Part shown: piece by piece, positions 1 through 6,025 of the stretch | Layout: every line of letters starts with the position of its first letter | Position numbering within the stretch: position 1 is the stretch's first letter | DNA from: Acidobacteriota bacterium | Lineage (GTDB): Bacteria; Acidobacteriota; Terriglobia; UBA7540 | Assembly (NCBI GenBank): GCA_021827255.1 | Contig: JAKAWO010000129.1 | Location: 1-8,351 of the forward strand | Length of the DNA: 8,351 bases | Direction: 5' to 3' | Translations under genes and position numbers: made by a program | Notes under the pieces: generated by a model | What the model saw: the letters and a program-made list of their open reading frames with translations, nothing else | What the model was told of the DNA's origin: nothing | The model's database searches: none

Positions 1-95
1 CTCCAAATGGAGCCGGCCCCCAGGCCACCTAGATGGGATATCTGGCGCAGCACCTCGAAGCGGTCTATCTCCAGAGCGGAAAGGGATTCCGGCAT
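1..95 (-). CDS. 5' end of an unidentified protein (partial, runs off the window)
   Basis: An open frame begins with ATG at 95 on the minus strand and runs leftward off the window without a stop. It encodes about 31 residues, starting MPESLSALEIDRFEV and ending in a glycine-rich stretch (HLGGLGAGSIW). The start is supported by an AGGTGG Shine-Dalgarno-like sequence about 7 bases upstream (102-107 in plus coordinates). It would be divergently arranged with the thioesterase gene and share the 96-270 spacer with it. The visible part is too short to recognise a family, and no function is proposed. It could be a chance frame, but the ribosome site and the absence of stops favour a real gene start. 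Confidence 0.45.
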   Translation of the reverse strand, partial: MPESLSALEIDRFEVLRQISHLGGLGAGSIW

Positions 96-270
96 AATGG
101 GCCACCTGCGCTGAGCGTCTGATCTACACCACGACAAAGGGCCAGAATAAATGCCATCCAGAAAATTCTCACTTCGATGTGGCGCACCCGAGCAGAGTCC
201 ATGCCTTGCTGGTTTCCCTATTGCAGGTTAAGATGCGATGTTCACCGCGATGAAGAGGGGCGCAGCCGGA
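96..270. other. Divergent intergenic region
   Basis: This spacer lies between the leftward partial gene and the rightward thioesterase gene, so it should hold both promoters. The part from about 120 to 190 is less GC-rich than the surroundings (for example the AGAATAAATG and GAAAATTCTC stretches), as expected for promoter DNA. I could not pick out a convincing pair of -35 and -10 boxes on either strand. The right-hand end may be coding if the thioesterase starts at 238 instead of 271. No operator palindrome or RNA gene is visible. Confidence 0.4.
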
Positions 271-780
271 ATGGCAAAATTGAGGGGAAAGGTCGCCGCC
301 ACTTCCTCTGTGGAGATGGTCGAGGTCGTACTGCCCAATGACGCGAACCTGCTCGGCAATATTCTGGGCGGCAAGGTCATGCACTTGATTGACATCGCCG
401 GGGCCATCGCGGCGCATCGCCACTCGCGCAGCGCGGTGGTGACCGTTTCTGTGGACGACCTCGATTTTGTGCTTCCCATCCGGGTCGGGCAGTTGATTAT
501 CCTTCAAGCGAGCGTGACCCGCGCCTTCCGCACCTCGATCGAAGTGGCGGTCAAGGTTTACCGCGAGGATTTGATTACCGGAGAGCGTCGGCAAACCAGT
601 TCCGCCTTTGTCACCTACGTCGCCTTGGATGAAAAGGGACAACCCAAGCGCGTCCCGCCCGTCATTCCGAGGACCGCTGAAGGGAAGCGGGAGTACCGTG
701 AGGCGATGTCTCGCCGGCGCCATCGGCTGGCCGCTGCCGCTCGCGCGCACCGCCTTTATTTCGAGGAAAAGAAAACATGA
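271..780 (+). CDS. Hotdog-fold acyl-CoA thioesterase (YkhA/BFIT-like)
   Basis: Probable cytoplasmic acyl-CoA hydrolase that splits acyl-CoA thioesters into free acid and CoA. Numbered from the ATG at 271, the 169-residue protein has the hotdog-thioesterase core: PNDANLLGNILGGKVMHLID at 22-41, where the GG loop and following helix carry the Asn/Asp positions used in catalysis, then VVTVSVDDLDFVLPI at 56-70 and the strand region FRTSIEVAVKVYRED at 86-100. This pattern matches the single-hotdog, Bacillus YkhA-like branch, whose members oligomerise as hexamers. The tail from 140 on is Arg/Ala-rich and probably helical. ATG codons at 238 and 250 are in frame. I prefer 271 because GAAGAGGGG (252-260) precedes it by about 10 bases and the extra 11 residues of the longest form look non-conserved. 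The substrate range cannot be read from sequence. A RidA-family gene follows in the same direction. Confidence 0.88.
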   Translation: MAKLRGKVAATSSVEMVEVVLPNDANLLGNILGGKVMHLIDIAGAIAAHRHSRSAVVTVSVDDLDFVLPIRVGQLIILQASVTRAFRTSIEVAVKVYREDLITGERRQTSSAFVTYVALDEKGQPKRVPPVIPRTAEGKREYREAMSRRRHRLAAAARAHRLYFEEKKT

Positions 781-812
781 AGAAACCCCGCGAGTCAGGG
801 GCCGATGTCTGA
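777..812 (+). other. Possible 11-codon mini-ORF overlapping the thioesterase stop
   Basis: An ATG at 777 overlaps the thioesterase TGA in an ATGA arrangement and opens an 11-residue frame (MKKPRESGADV) ending with TGA at 810-812. GAGGA at 763-767 sits about 9 bases upstream of this ATG. A CCCC...GGGG inverted repeat lies inside it (786-789 with 798-801). It could be a short translated leader in front of the RidA gene or simply chance. There is no sequence sign of a regulatory amino-acid run. Confidence 0.15.
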
Positions 813-838
813 TCTTCCGTGACATGAGCGAGGGGACT

Positions 839-1228
839 ATGAAAAACAAGCGCACCAAGACATTTTCCGGCACTCCCTGGGAACCCAAGGTTGGCTATGC
901 CCGCGCGGTGATGGTGGGCGATGTCGTTTACGTCTCGGGAACCACCGGCACAGACCCTTCGGGAAAAATCCTGGCGCCCGGCGACGCCTACGCGCAGGCC
1001 GTTCAGGCCATCAACAATATCAAAAGCGCTCTCACGCGCCTCGGCTTGAGCCTCGAGCACGTGGTCCAAACTCGCATTTACCTGACCGACATGAACCGCT
1101 GGGAAGACGTCGCCAAAGCCCATGCGGAGTCTTTCGGCGAAGTTCGCCCTGCCACCGCTCTGGTTCAAGTCTCGCGCCTCATTGACCCGGAAATGCTCGT
1201 CGAAATTGAGGCCATCGCCGTTGCCTGA
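839..1228 (+). CDS. RidA/YjgF/YER057c/UK114-family protein lacking the catalytic arginine
   Basis: A 129-residue member of the Rid superfamily, small trimeric cytoplasmic proteins. True RidA hydrolyses reactive enamine/imine intermediates made by PLP enzymes. Family signatures are VVYVSGTTGTDPSGKI in the N-terminal half, the central AQAVQAINNIKSAL helix, VVQTRIYLTDM, and the C-terminal block RPATALVQVSRLIDPEMLVEIEAIAVA. In E. coli RidA the block equivalent to the start of the last motif reads FPARSCVEVARL and contains the substrate-binding Arg105. Here that position is Thr and the following Cys is Leu. The protein therefore belongs to one of the Arg-less Rid subfamilies, and imine deaminase activity should not be assumed. 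The start is either ATG 839 (AGGGG at 831-835, only 3 bases away) or in-frame ATG 824 (no clear ribosome site). It follows the thioesterase by 58 bases and may be cotranscribed. Confidence 0.85.
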   Translation: MKNKRTKTFSGTPWEPKVGYARAVMVGDVVYVSGTTGTDPSGKILAPGDAYAQAVQAINNIKSALTRLGLSLEHVVQTRIYLTDMNRWEDVAKAHAESFGEVRPATALVQVSRLIDPEMLVEIEAIAVA

Positions 1229-1252
1229 GAGCCGGCCAGGCGTCGAGCAAGG

Positions 1253-1268
1253 GAGCGGACAGCCGCTC
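1253..1268. terminator. Short hairpin between convergent genes
   Basis: A perfect 6-bp inverted repeat, GAGCGG-ACAG-CCGCTC, lies between the RidA stop (1226-1228) and the oppositely directed small secreted protein gene, overlapping the latter's stop codon. Its position suits a bidirectional transcription end, but no T-run follows on either strand. It is at best a weak or factor-assisted terminator. Confidence 0.25.
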
Positions 1269-1521
1269 AGGGCGGCCATTGGCGGAGCCGGAAATTGACG
1301 CCGATTTCGGTGAGCACCTCAACCGGCCTGCCACCCTTGATAAAGCTGCCTGGCGATGAATAGTGGAGGGTCGGACCGTCGTAGAACGCGCGCAGCGCGA
1401 GCGTCCGCTCCTCGTGCGCCTTATTGAGCGCCGCGCTGATCGCGCGTCCGTCAGCGGCGTGAATAAGCGGCGCTATCGCCAGGGCCGGTGCCAGAAGGAT
1501 TGCGACATTCCTGAGCGACAC
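1267..1521 (-). CDS. Small putative secreted protein of unknown function
   Basis: An 84-residue frame read from GTG at 1521 to TGA at 1267-1269. Residues 1-23 form a signal-peptide-like segment: a short polar start with Arg4, then a hydrophobic core (VAILLAPALAIAPLI) and an HAA-D site where signal peptidase I could cut. The predicted mature part of about 61 residues begins DGRAISAALNKAHEERT, probably helical, followed by a Gly/Pro/Ser-rich stretch and a hydrophobic C-terminal strand (VEVLTEIGVNFRL). I do not recognise a family. The GTG start is chosen because it gives a clean signal peptide. Upstream purine-rich AAGGCGAGAG is only a modest ribosome site, and longer in-frame extensions run into the SYLF coding region. 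It follows the SYLF gene by 106 bases on the same strand. An opposite-strand frame (1363-1548) is Arg-rich and looks like a shadow. Confidence 0.5.
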   Translation of the reverse strand: MSLRNVAILLAPALAIAPLIHAADGRAISAALNKAHEERTLALRAFYDGPTLHYSSPGSFIKGGRPVEVLTEIGVNFRLRQWPP

Positions 1522-1582
1522 GACTGGGTTTCTCTCGCCTTGTGCTGACCCTCGTTCGGATTGGCGACGACCCCACTCGCCG

Positions 1583-1603
1583 CGAACCTGCGTGGCAGGT
1601 TCG
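1583..1603. terminator. Perfect 9-bp hairpin downstream of the SYLF gene
   Basis: CGAACCTGC-GTG-GCAGGTTCG is a perfect inverted repeat with a 3-base loop, 24 bases past the SYLF stop on the minus strand and 61 bases before the GTG of the small secreted protein. It would form a very stable RNA hairpin. No U-run follows, so it could be a weak terminator, an mRNA-stabilising element between two cistrons, or a protein-binding palindrome. Confidence 0.4.
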
Positions 1604-1627
1604 GGCCAGGCGGGCGTCGCATCCTCA

Positions 1628-2317
1628 CTAAAATTTCTGCCCGCCGTGAGGCGAATACTTGGTGAGCGCCTCGTCGAGAGGCCGCGCGGCGGCGGGCACC
1701 CCGACGGCGTTTTTGAAGAGAATCTCCTGGGCGTTGACTTTTCGGCCGTAGAGCTTCCGGTCGGCGTCGCCATCCTGTTTAATGATGGCGCCGCCGAGCG
1801 AAACGCCAGCAAACGCTCCGCGGGAGCGCGAATAAGTGAGAATCTCGGCGTGCATGAAAGCGTCGGTGGAAGCCTCGGCCTTGCGCCCGACCGGACCGCC
1901 CGCCACGGCAGCATCCACTCCCAGCTTGACCTTGCTCTGGAGAAGCTTCCGCGCCCCATCACCGTTCATTACGACCAGCACGACATCCGACGAAGAGCCG
2001 CCAATCTGGAAGCCAATGCTCGGTCCGCCAAGCGTAAACATTGCCGGCGGACCCCACGGGCCGGTTCCACCGCGCCGGCAGACCAGCGCGCCCCGCCCGA
2101 AGCTCCCGCCAAAGCCAAACGCCGCCTTCATGTAACCGGGCACGACGGCCACGCACACCGCTTTGCTCAGGATGCCCTGCGGAATGCTCTGATCCGGCGC
2201 GCGCATGACGGCGTTAACCACCTCGGCGGCTCTCTTCAATCGCTGGGCGGTCGTTTCACCGGCAGCCACCGAAGTCACCAGCCCGGTCAATAAAATGCAT
2301 ATCAGAAAATATCGCAT
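1628..2317 (-). CDS. SYLF (Ysc84-type) lipid-binding domain secreted protein
   Basis: A 229-residue protein starting at ATG 2317 with a strong GGGAGGAAGG ribosome site just upstream. Residues 1-19 (MRYFLICILLTGLVTSVAA) are a signal peptide, with likely cleavage before Gly20, so the protein is exported to the periplasm or beyond. Residues about 25-205 form one complete SYLF domain: IPQGILSKAVCVAVVPGY (45-62), GFGGSFGRGALVCR (68-81), PWGPPAMFTLGGPSIGFQIG (87-106), the DVVLVVMN strand (111-118), KVKLGVDAAVAGGPVGR (129-145), and AEILTYSRSRGAFAGVSLGG (157-176). In eukaryotic Ysc84/SH3YL1 this domain binds phosphoinositides; bacterial members are generally annotated as lipid-binding, with an unknown physiological role. 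The short tail ends KYSPHGGQKF. The gene heads a leftward pair with the small secreted protein and is divergent from the alcohol dehydrogenase gene. Confidence 0.92.
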   Translation of the reverse strand: MRYFLICILLTGLVTSVAAGETTAQRLKRAAEVVNAVMRAPDQSIPQGILSKAVCVAVVPGYMKAAFGFGGSFGRGALVCRRGGTGPWGPPAMFTLGGPSIGFQIGGSSSDVVLVVMNGDGARKLLQSKVKLGVDAAVAGGPVGRKAEASTDAFMHAEILTYSRSRGAFAGVSLGGAIIKQDGDADRKLYGRKVNAQEILFKNAVGVPAAARPLDEALTKYSPHGGQKF

Positions 2318-2488
2318 TTTCACCTTCCTCCCTGGCAGCCCCGCTTCTCGTAGATAGCGAGCCGCGCACAAAACATTTCGCACTCCTTTATTTTGCCACA
2401 GGCAGGGCGGAAAATGGCTGAAAATTGACGCGCGCCACTCGACGGCAGCCTCGCCATTCGGCCGCCGCCGCGCTACACTGGGAGCACG
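2318..2488. promoter_or_regulatory. Divergent intergenic region, SYLF gene / alcohol dehydrogenase
   Basis: This 171-base spacer must contain the promoters of two divergent genes. The SYLF side shows the strong ribosome site near 2321-2334 and an AT-richer stretch at about 2370-2398 (ACATTTCG...TTTATTTTGCC) where its promoter could lie. On the alcohol dehydrogenase side, TACACT at 2474-2479 resembles a -10 box and sits only 9 bases before the ATG, which would give a nearly leaderless mRNA, but no matching -35 box is evident. Both assignments are tentative. Confidence 0.3.
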
Positions 2489-3487
2489 ATGCGCGCGATG
2501 AGGATTGAAAGCCCAGCGGCCGCCGACGCGGGCCCGCTGGTTTTGCGCGATGTGCCGCGGCCAAGCCCGGCGGCCGGTGAGATTCGCCTGCAAATCCGAG
2601 CTTGTGGCGTTTGCCACACTGACCTGCACGAGGCTGAAGGCGATTTGCCCTTGCCGAAGCTGCCGGTGATTCCCGGACATCAGGTGGTTGGGGTGGTTGA
2701 CGCCAAAGGGTCAGGCGCGACTCTGTTCCGCGAGGGCGACCGTGTGGGTGTGCCGTGGCTCTATTCAACCTGCGGCGAGTGTGCATACTGCCTGCGGGGA
2801 CTTGAAAATTTGTGCGAGCAGGCCCGATTCACCGGCCTTCATGCCGACGGCGGATACGCCGAAGCGATGATCGTCCCGGAGAAATTCGCGGCGCGATTGC
2901 CGGAAAAGTTTTCTGACCTTCAGGCGGCGCCCCTGCTGTGCGGTGGGATTGTTGGCTATCGGGCGTTTCGGCTTTCCGGCATCCAGCCCGGCGAACGGCT
3001 CGGGCTTTATGGTTTTGGCGCTTCCGCCCACATCGTGCAGCAGGTGGCGCGGCACATGGGGTGCGAGGTTTATGTTTTCACCCGTTCGGAGGCGCACCGC
3101 CAAGCTGCAAAAGACCTCGGCGCGGCGTGGACGGGCCGTGCCGAAGACAGCCCGCCGCGCCCGCTTGACGCAGCCATCATCTTTGCGCCGGCGGGACGGC
3201 TGACGCTCGATGCGCTTCGCGCTGTGCGCAAAGGTGGCGTGGTGGCGCTCGCGGGCATCACCATGAGTCCTATTCCACAGATGGATTATGAGTTGCTGTA
3301 TCACGAGCGCGTCGTGCGCAGCGTGGCCAACGCCACCCGGCAGGACGCTTGCGATTTCCTCGCGCTGGCGGCGGAGATTCCCGTGCGCGCTGCATTTGAG
3401 ACGTTTCGCCTGGAAGATGCCAACCGCGCGCTCCAAGCCGTCCGGCACAGTCGGCTGCGCGCTGCCGCCGTGCTCACAATCGAATGA
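2489..3487 (+). CDS. Zinc-dependent alcohol dehydrogenase family protein (MDR superfamily)
   Basis: A 332-residue cytoplasmic medium-chain dehydrogenase/reductase, expected to interconvert an alcohol and an aldehyde or ketone with NAD(P). Catalytic-zinc ligands are visible: Cys42 in GVCHTDLHE, His64 in PGHQVVG, and Cys151 in LLCGG. The structural zinc site has four cysteines at 95, 98, 101 and 109 (CGECAYC...NLC). The Rossmann nucleotide loop is GFGASAH at 175-181. The Gln after His64 and the GFGASAH loop, both unlike classical ADH, are usual for the zinc-binding alcohol dehydrogenase subfamily sometimes called adh_fam_2, as is IIFAPAGRLTLDALRAVRKGG later on. I therefore do not read them as defects. 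ATG 2489 is preferred (GGGAG at 2480-2484, spacing 4); ATG 2498 is an alternative. The physiological substrate is not evident. The gene stands alone between a divergent and a convergent neighbour. Confidence 0.9.
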   Translation: MRAMRIESPAAADAGPLVLRDVPRPSPAAGEIRLQIRACGVCHTDLHEAEGDLPLPKLPVIPGHQVVGVVDAKGSGATLFREGDRVGVPWLYSTCGECAYCLRGLENLCEQARFTGLHADGGYAEAMIVPEKFAARLPEKFSDLQAAPLLCGGIVGYRAFRLSGIQPGERLGLYGFGASAHIVQQVARHMGCEVYVFTRSEAHRQAAKDLGAAWTGRAEDSPPRPLDAAIIFAPAGRLTLDALRAVRKGGVVALAGITMSPIPQMDYELLYHERVVRSVANATRQDACDFLALAAEIPVRAAFETFRLEDANRALQAVRHSRLRAAAVLTIE

Positions 3488-3503
3488 CCCTCCGCCATCC
3501 GAT

Positions 3504-4835
3504 TTATTGCAAGCGGACAACCATCGGCTGAGGAGTTGTTTTGTCAAAAGTAAACGTTCCGCTGAGCATGCGTCCACCGTGCGCAACCGTCACGCGGTAA
3601 TCGCCATAAAAGCCGCGAAATCGCGCCTCACCGCGGAGGGCGACGCGCGCGGTCGTCCGCGTCCACCATTTTTCTTTGATCAGATGAAAAAGCGCGTTGT
3701 AAGCGGGTTTGGGCGTCATGTCTTTGCGTAACAGACCGGCGGGCGCGCCTTGCCAGGCTCCCTGATCGGAGAAATCCCACCACGTAATGGCTTGGACAGC
3801 AGGATTGCTGAAAAGTAGCGTATAGAACCGGACCACTTGCCTGGCTTGCCTCGCTTCGCCCTCGGGCGTGCTCGCCCAATTGAACCCGGGATGCTTCTTT
3901 TTCAATTCATAGCCCAGCTGGCCGGAAAGAATCGTCGTCTCCGTAATGTGCAGCGGCTTGCCAAATTTTCGAAAGCGTTCGCAAACGTTCCAGATTTTTT
4001 CCGGCGTCCAGGCGCCGGTGTGCTGATGCGCCTGAAGGCCGATCACGTCATAGAGCGGACGGCCGCGAGAATTCACCAGCTTGCTGAGGACACGGCCGGC
4101 GTAAGCGGAAGTGACGTCATAATCGTTAATCACCAGCGTCGCCCGTGGATTGGCTGCTCGCGCTGTGCGAAAGGCCTTGCGGATGTACCGGCCCACGCCC
4201 ATCTGCGCGATCCCGCGCGTGAGGATGGGCGCCTGGCGCTGGCACTCAACCCGATCGTAGTGCGTGGCCTCATTGACCACGTCCCAGTAATTGATCTGGC
4301 CGGCAAATTGGCTGACCTCGCGCCGAATCCGAGCGAACTGGAGCCGCATCGCTTGGGCCGGATCGTCCGGCAGCCAAGAAGGCTCGGAAAAATTCCAAGC
4401 CAGCGGATGGCCTTTCACCGTGATGCCATGGGCCCAGCACCAGCGAACCGTCTTCTCGAGTCGGGCGCGCTCGGTGTGGCCCTCTTCGGGCTCGTACATC
4501 CACCAGTAGAACGGCGCGGTGGCGTAATTGAACAACGCCGCAAAGCGCCGCGCGTACTCGGCGCTTTGCCCGGGCGTGTGGCAACGGCCGAGCATGAAGA
4601 TGTTGCAGCCGAATAGGAACGCATGGCGAGTCTGCTGGATCTCAGCCGTCAGGCCCTTGCGCAGCGGATGGCCGGAAGGCCCGATCAACTGCAGCGAGGC
4701 GCGCCCGGCGCGATATTTCTGAATGCGGGCGTCCGCCTGGCCTAGAAGATCGGCTTCGGCAAGCTTTTGGGGAAACGCGCAGGGCGCGAGCAGGAGAGAG
4801 AACAAAAACGCGATGGAGAGAGTTCGGAGACGCAA
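3504..4835 (-). CDS. Secreted GH10 endo-1,4-beta-xylanase
   Basis: A 443-residue glycoside hydrolase family 10 enzyme predicted to cleave the beta-1,4 backbone of xylan outside the cytoplasm. Residues 1-22 are a signal peptide (RLRTLSIAFLFSLLLAP core). A small N-terminal beta region (about 35-72, ending QQTRHAFLFGCNIF) precedes the (beta/alpha)8 barrel, as in many soil and planctomycete/verrucomicrobial GH10 proteins. Catalytic landmarks: KGHPLAWN at 141-148, the acid/base Glu189 in YWDVVNEATH, QAHQHTG at 268-274, the nucleophile Glu299 in HITETT, and TWWDFSDQGAW at 351-361. Residues about 395-443 form a short C-terminal beta region (RGFYGDYRVTV); no carbohydrate-binding module is seen. The start must be TTG at 4835 or further inside, because a TAA lies two codons upstream in frame and no ATG or GTG occurs within the signal peptide; the ribosome site is weak. 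It lies 58 bases below the NmrA-like gene on the same strand and converges with the dehydrogenase across 16 bases, where no terminator is visible. Confidence 0.93.
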   Translation of the reverse strand: MRLRTLSIAFLFSLLLAPCAFPQKLAEADLLGQADARIQKYRAGRASLQLIGPSGHPLRKGLTAEIQQTRHAFLFGCNIFMLGRCHTPGQSAEYARRFAALFNYATAPFYWWMYEPEEGHTERARLEKTVRWCWAHGITVKGHPLAWNFSEPSWLPDDPAQAMRLQFARIRREVSQFAGQINYWDVVNEATHYDRVECQRQAPILTRGIAQMGVGRYIRKAFRTARAANPRATLVINDYDVTSAYAGRVLSKLVNSRGRPLYDVIGLQAHQHTGAWTPEKIWNVCERFRKFGKPLHITETTILSGQLGYELKKKHPGFNWASTPEGEARQARQVVRFYTLLFSNPAVQAITWWDFSDQGAWQGAPAGLLRKDMTPKPAYNALFHLIKEKWWTRTTARVALRGEARFRGFYGDYRVTVAHGGRMLSGTFTFDKTTPQPMVVRLQ

Positions 4836-4893
4836 CGCTTAGCCCACTGAAGACCGCGCGAGCGGAAAAGATCTGCCCGCGCAAGCCGCGCTT

Positions 4894-5787
4894 TTAGGAT
4901 GAAGCATGAAATAGCCGAGTAGCGTAATTCTGGACGCTGTTCAGTTCCGAAGCCGGGATCGGAAAGAGCTTGAGCGCCGGCTTCATGTCAATCACCTCGC
5001 CGCGGGCGTAATAGAGCATGAGCGACGCGAAGCCCTCCTGCAAGGAATCTGTGGCTGCTGCTCGCTGGGCGCGCAAAGCCTGCTCGGGCACGTGGGTTAC
5101 GGTGAACTTGCGTCCGCTCGCTTGTTCGAAGATTTCGACAACTTCGAGAGGGCTGAGGGCGTCCGGCCCACCCAGCTTGATGACACAGTTGCGGACGGCG
5201 AGATTACCGACGCAGGCGGCGGCAAACCGAGCGACGTCCACATAGGAAATCCAACTGATTTTGTTCTCGCCGGAGCCGTAGATTTGGGCGCTGGCATTCG
5301 GCGCATCAAACCCTACGGCGGGGCTGAGCCATACTTCGGTGAAAAACGTTGGTTGCAGAATGGTATAAGCAAGGTCGCTGGCGACGAGTTCCCTTTCCAC
5401 GGCGCGCTTGGCCCTTTGCAGAGCAAAGTCCTCGGGGACGGGCGGAAAGGAAATGAAAATAAAATGATGGACGCCGGCGGCTTTTGCGGCTCGGACCAGA
5501 TTGGGCTGGCCTTGCATGTCAACGGTTTCGATCGAATCTCCGGCTTGCCGCGAAAGCGTGGAGGATGCCGTGGAGATCACCGTCGCCACGCCTCGGCAGG
5601 CCGTGCTGAGCGAGGAAGCATCCTTCAAATCGCCAAAGGCTAGATGGCCCCCCAAGCTCTTCAGCTTTGCTTGCTTCGCTGCGTCCGTCGAAGGCCTTAC
5701 CAGAGTGCGAACCGGCTTCCCTTGCGCGGCGACCCTCGCGCAAACCGCGCTGCCGACCAGGCCGGATGCTCCAACCACCAGATTCAT
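4894..5787 (-). CDS. NmrA-like / atypical SDR NAD(P)-binding protein
   Basis: A 297-residue cytoplasmic Rossmann-fold protein. The dinucleotide-binding motif GASGLVG is at 6-12, directly after the first strand, with VRTLVRP at 26-32 as the second strand and cofactor-phosphate-facing Arg. GDLKDASSL at 52-60 is the typical Asp after strand 3. The middle has HHFIFISFPPVPED (107-120) and AKRAVERELVASDLAYTILQPTFFTEVW (126-153), the layout of NmrA/isoflavone-reductase-like atypical SDRs, in which the usual Tyr-x-x-x-Lys catalytic pair is missing. Such proteins act either as reductases or as NAD(P)-sensing regulators, and the sequence does not decide between them. The ATG at 5787 has a strong GGAGGTG site 6-7 bases upstream. 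The xylanase gene follows on the same strand, but there is no functional link that I can support. Confidence 0.88.
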   Translation of the reverse strand: MNLVVGASGLVGSAVCARVAAQGKPVRTLVRPSTDAAKQAKLKSLGGHLAFGDLKDASSLSTACRGVATVISTASSTLSRQAGDSIETVDMQGQPNLVRAAKAAGVHHFIFISFPPVPEDFALQRAKRAVERELVASDLAYTILQPTFFTEVWLSPAVGFDAPNASAQIYGSGENKISWISYVDVARFAAACVGNLAVRNCVIKLGGPDALSPLEVVEIFEQASGRKFTVTHVPEQALRAQRAAATDSLQEGFASLMLYYARGEVIDMKPALKLFPIPASELNSVQNYATRLFHASS

Positions 5788-5856
5788 GGCTTCACCTCCG
5801 TGGAGAGACTAAAACGCTAAGGGACTGAAAACTTGGCCTGACCCTGGGACAGCGTG

Positions 5857-5885
5857 AGTATAAGCCGGCAGCCGATGGCGCGCAA
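5857..5885 (-). promoter_or_regulatory. Candidate promoter for the NmrA-like gene
   Basis: On the minus strand TTGCGC (5880-5885) and TATACT (5857-5862) are separated by exactly 17 bases. The -10 box matches the sigma-70 consensus at 5 of 6 positions; the -35 keeps the TTG half. Transcription would start near 5850, leaving a leader of about 60 bases. The call rests on sequence resemblance only. Confidence 0.3.
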
Positions 5886-5933
5886 CGTAGATGCATGCGT
5901 GGAATTGAAAGGGTGCCTCGTATCCCGATTTGA

Positions 5934-5995
5934 GGGGTTCCGGTAAGTGGAGCAGCAGGGAGGTCGCTGCCAGGCCAGAGGAACCCCCGGCGACC
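5934..5995. other. Structured element downstream of arsC (overlapping inverted repeats)
   Basis: Three complementary pairs are present: GGGGTTCC (5934-5941) with GGAACCCC (5980-5987), GCAGC (5952-5956) with GCTGC (5966-5970), and GGTCGC (5962-5967) with GCGACC (5990-5995). The first encloses the second. The third crosses the first, so the RNA could adopt alternative or pseudoknotted folds. As minus-strand RNA it begins about 30 bases after the arsC stop, so it may mark the 3' end of the arsenic operon. No U-run follows, so it is not a standard intrinsic terminator. Confidence 0.35.
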
Positions 5996-6025
5996 GTCTG
6001 AAGTCAAAAAATAAGGCCGGCAATG

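Larger units (their letters stand above)
5788..6025. other. Intergenic spacer with interleaved inverted repeats
   Basis: This 238-base stretch between the arsC stop and the NmrA-like start has no plausible coding frame. The part closest to arsC (5934-5995) is dense in complementary segments, described as its own entry. The part closest to the NmrA-like gene holds a candidate minus-strand promoter and the GGAGGTG ribosome site. The short ATGCATGC palindrome at 5891-5898 is noted without interpretation. Confidence 0.5.

Noticed and set aside
169..888. Long minus-strand open frame (239 codons) opposite the thioesterase gene
   Set aside because: It is antisense to a clearly recognisable hotdog thioesterase and has low-complexity, Arg/His/Gly-rich content without family motifs; long antisense frames are expected in GC-rich DNA.
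1363..1548. Plus-strand 61-codon frame
   Set aside because: It is very Arg-rich and lies opposite the small protein that carries a signal peptide; the minus-strand reading is more protein-like.
1592..2293. Plus-strand 233-codon frame
   Set aside because: It is antisense to the SYLF domain gene, whose full domain and signal peptide are on the minus strand.
2489..3487. Gln in place of Glu after the zinc-ligand His (PGHQ) as a possible inactivating change in the alcohol dehydrogenase
   Set aside because: PGHQ together with the GFGASAH loop is, as I recall, normal for this zinc-binding alcohol dehydrogenase subfamily, so it is not a defect.
3837..4616. Plus-strand 259-codon frame
   Set aside because: It is antisense to the GH10 barrel; the catalytic motifs are all on the minus strand.
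4769..4835. Lipobox in the xylanase signal peptide (LAPC)
   Set aside because: Proline directly before the cysteine does not fit the usual lipobox, so an ordinary signal peptidase I substrate is more likely.
5930..6000. Possible tRNA or tRNA-like RNA in the structured spacer
   Set aside because: There is no GGTTCRA T-loop, acceptor stem or anticodon-arm pattern on either strand.
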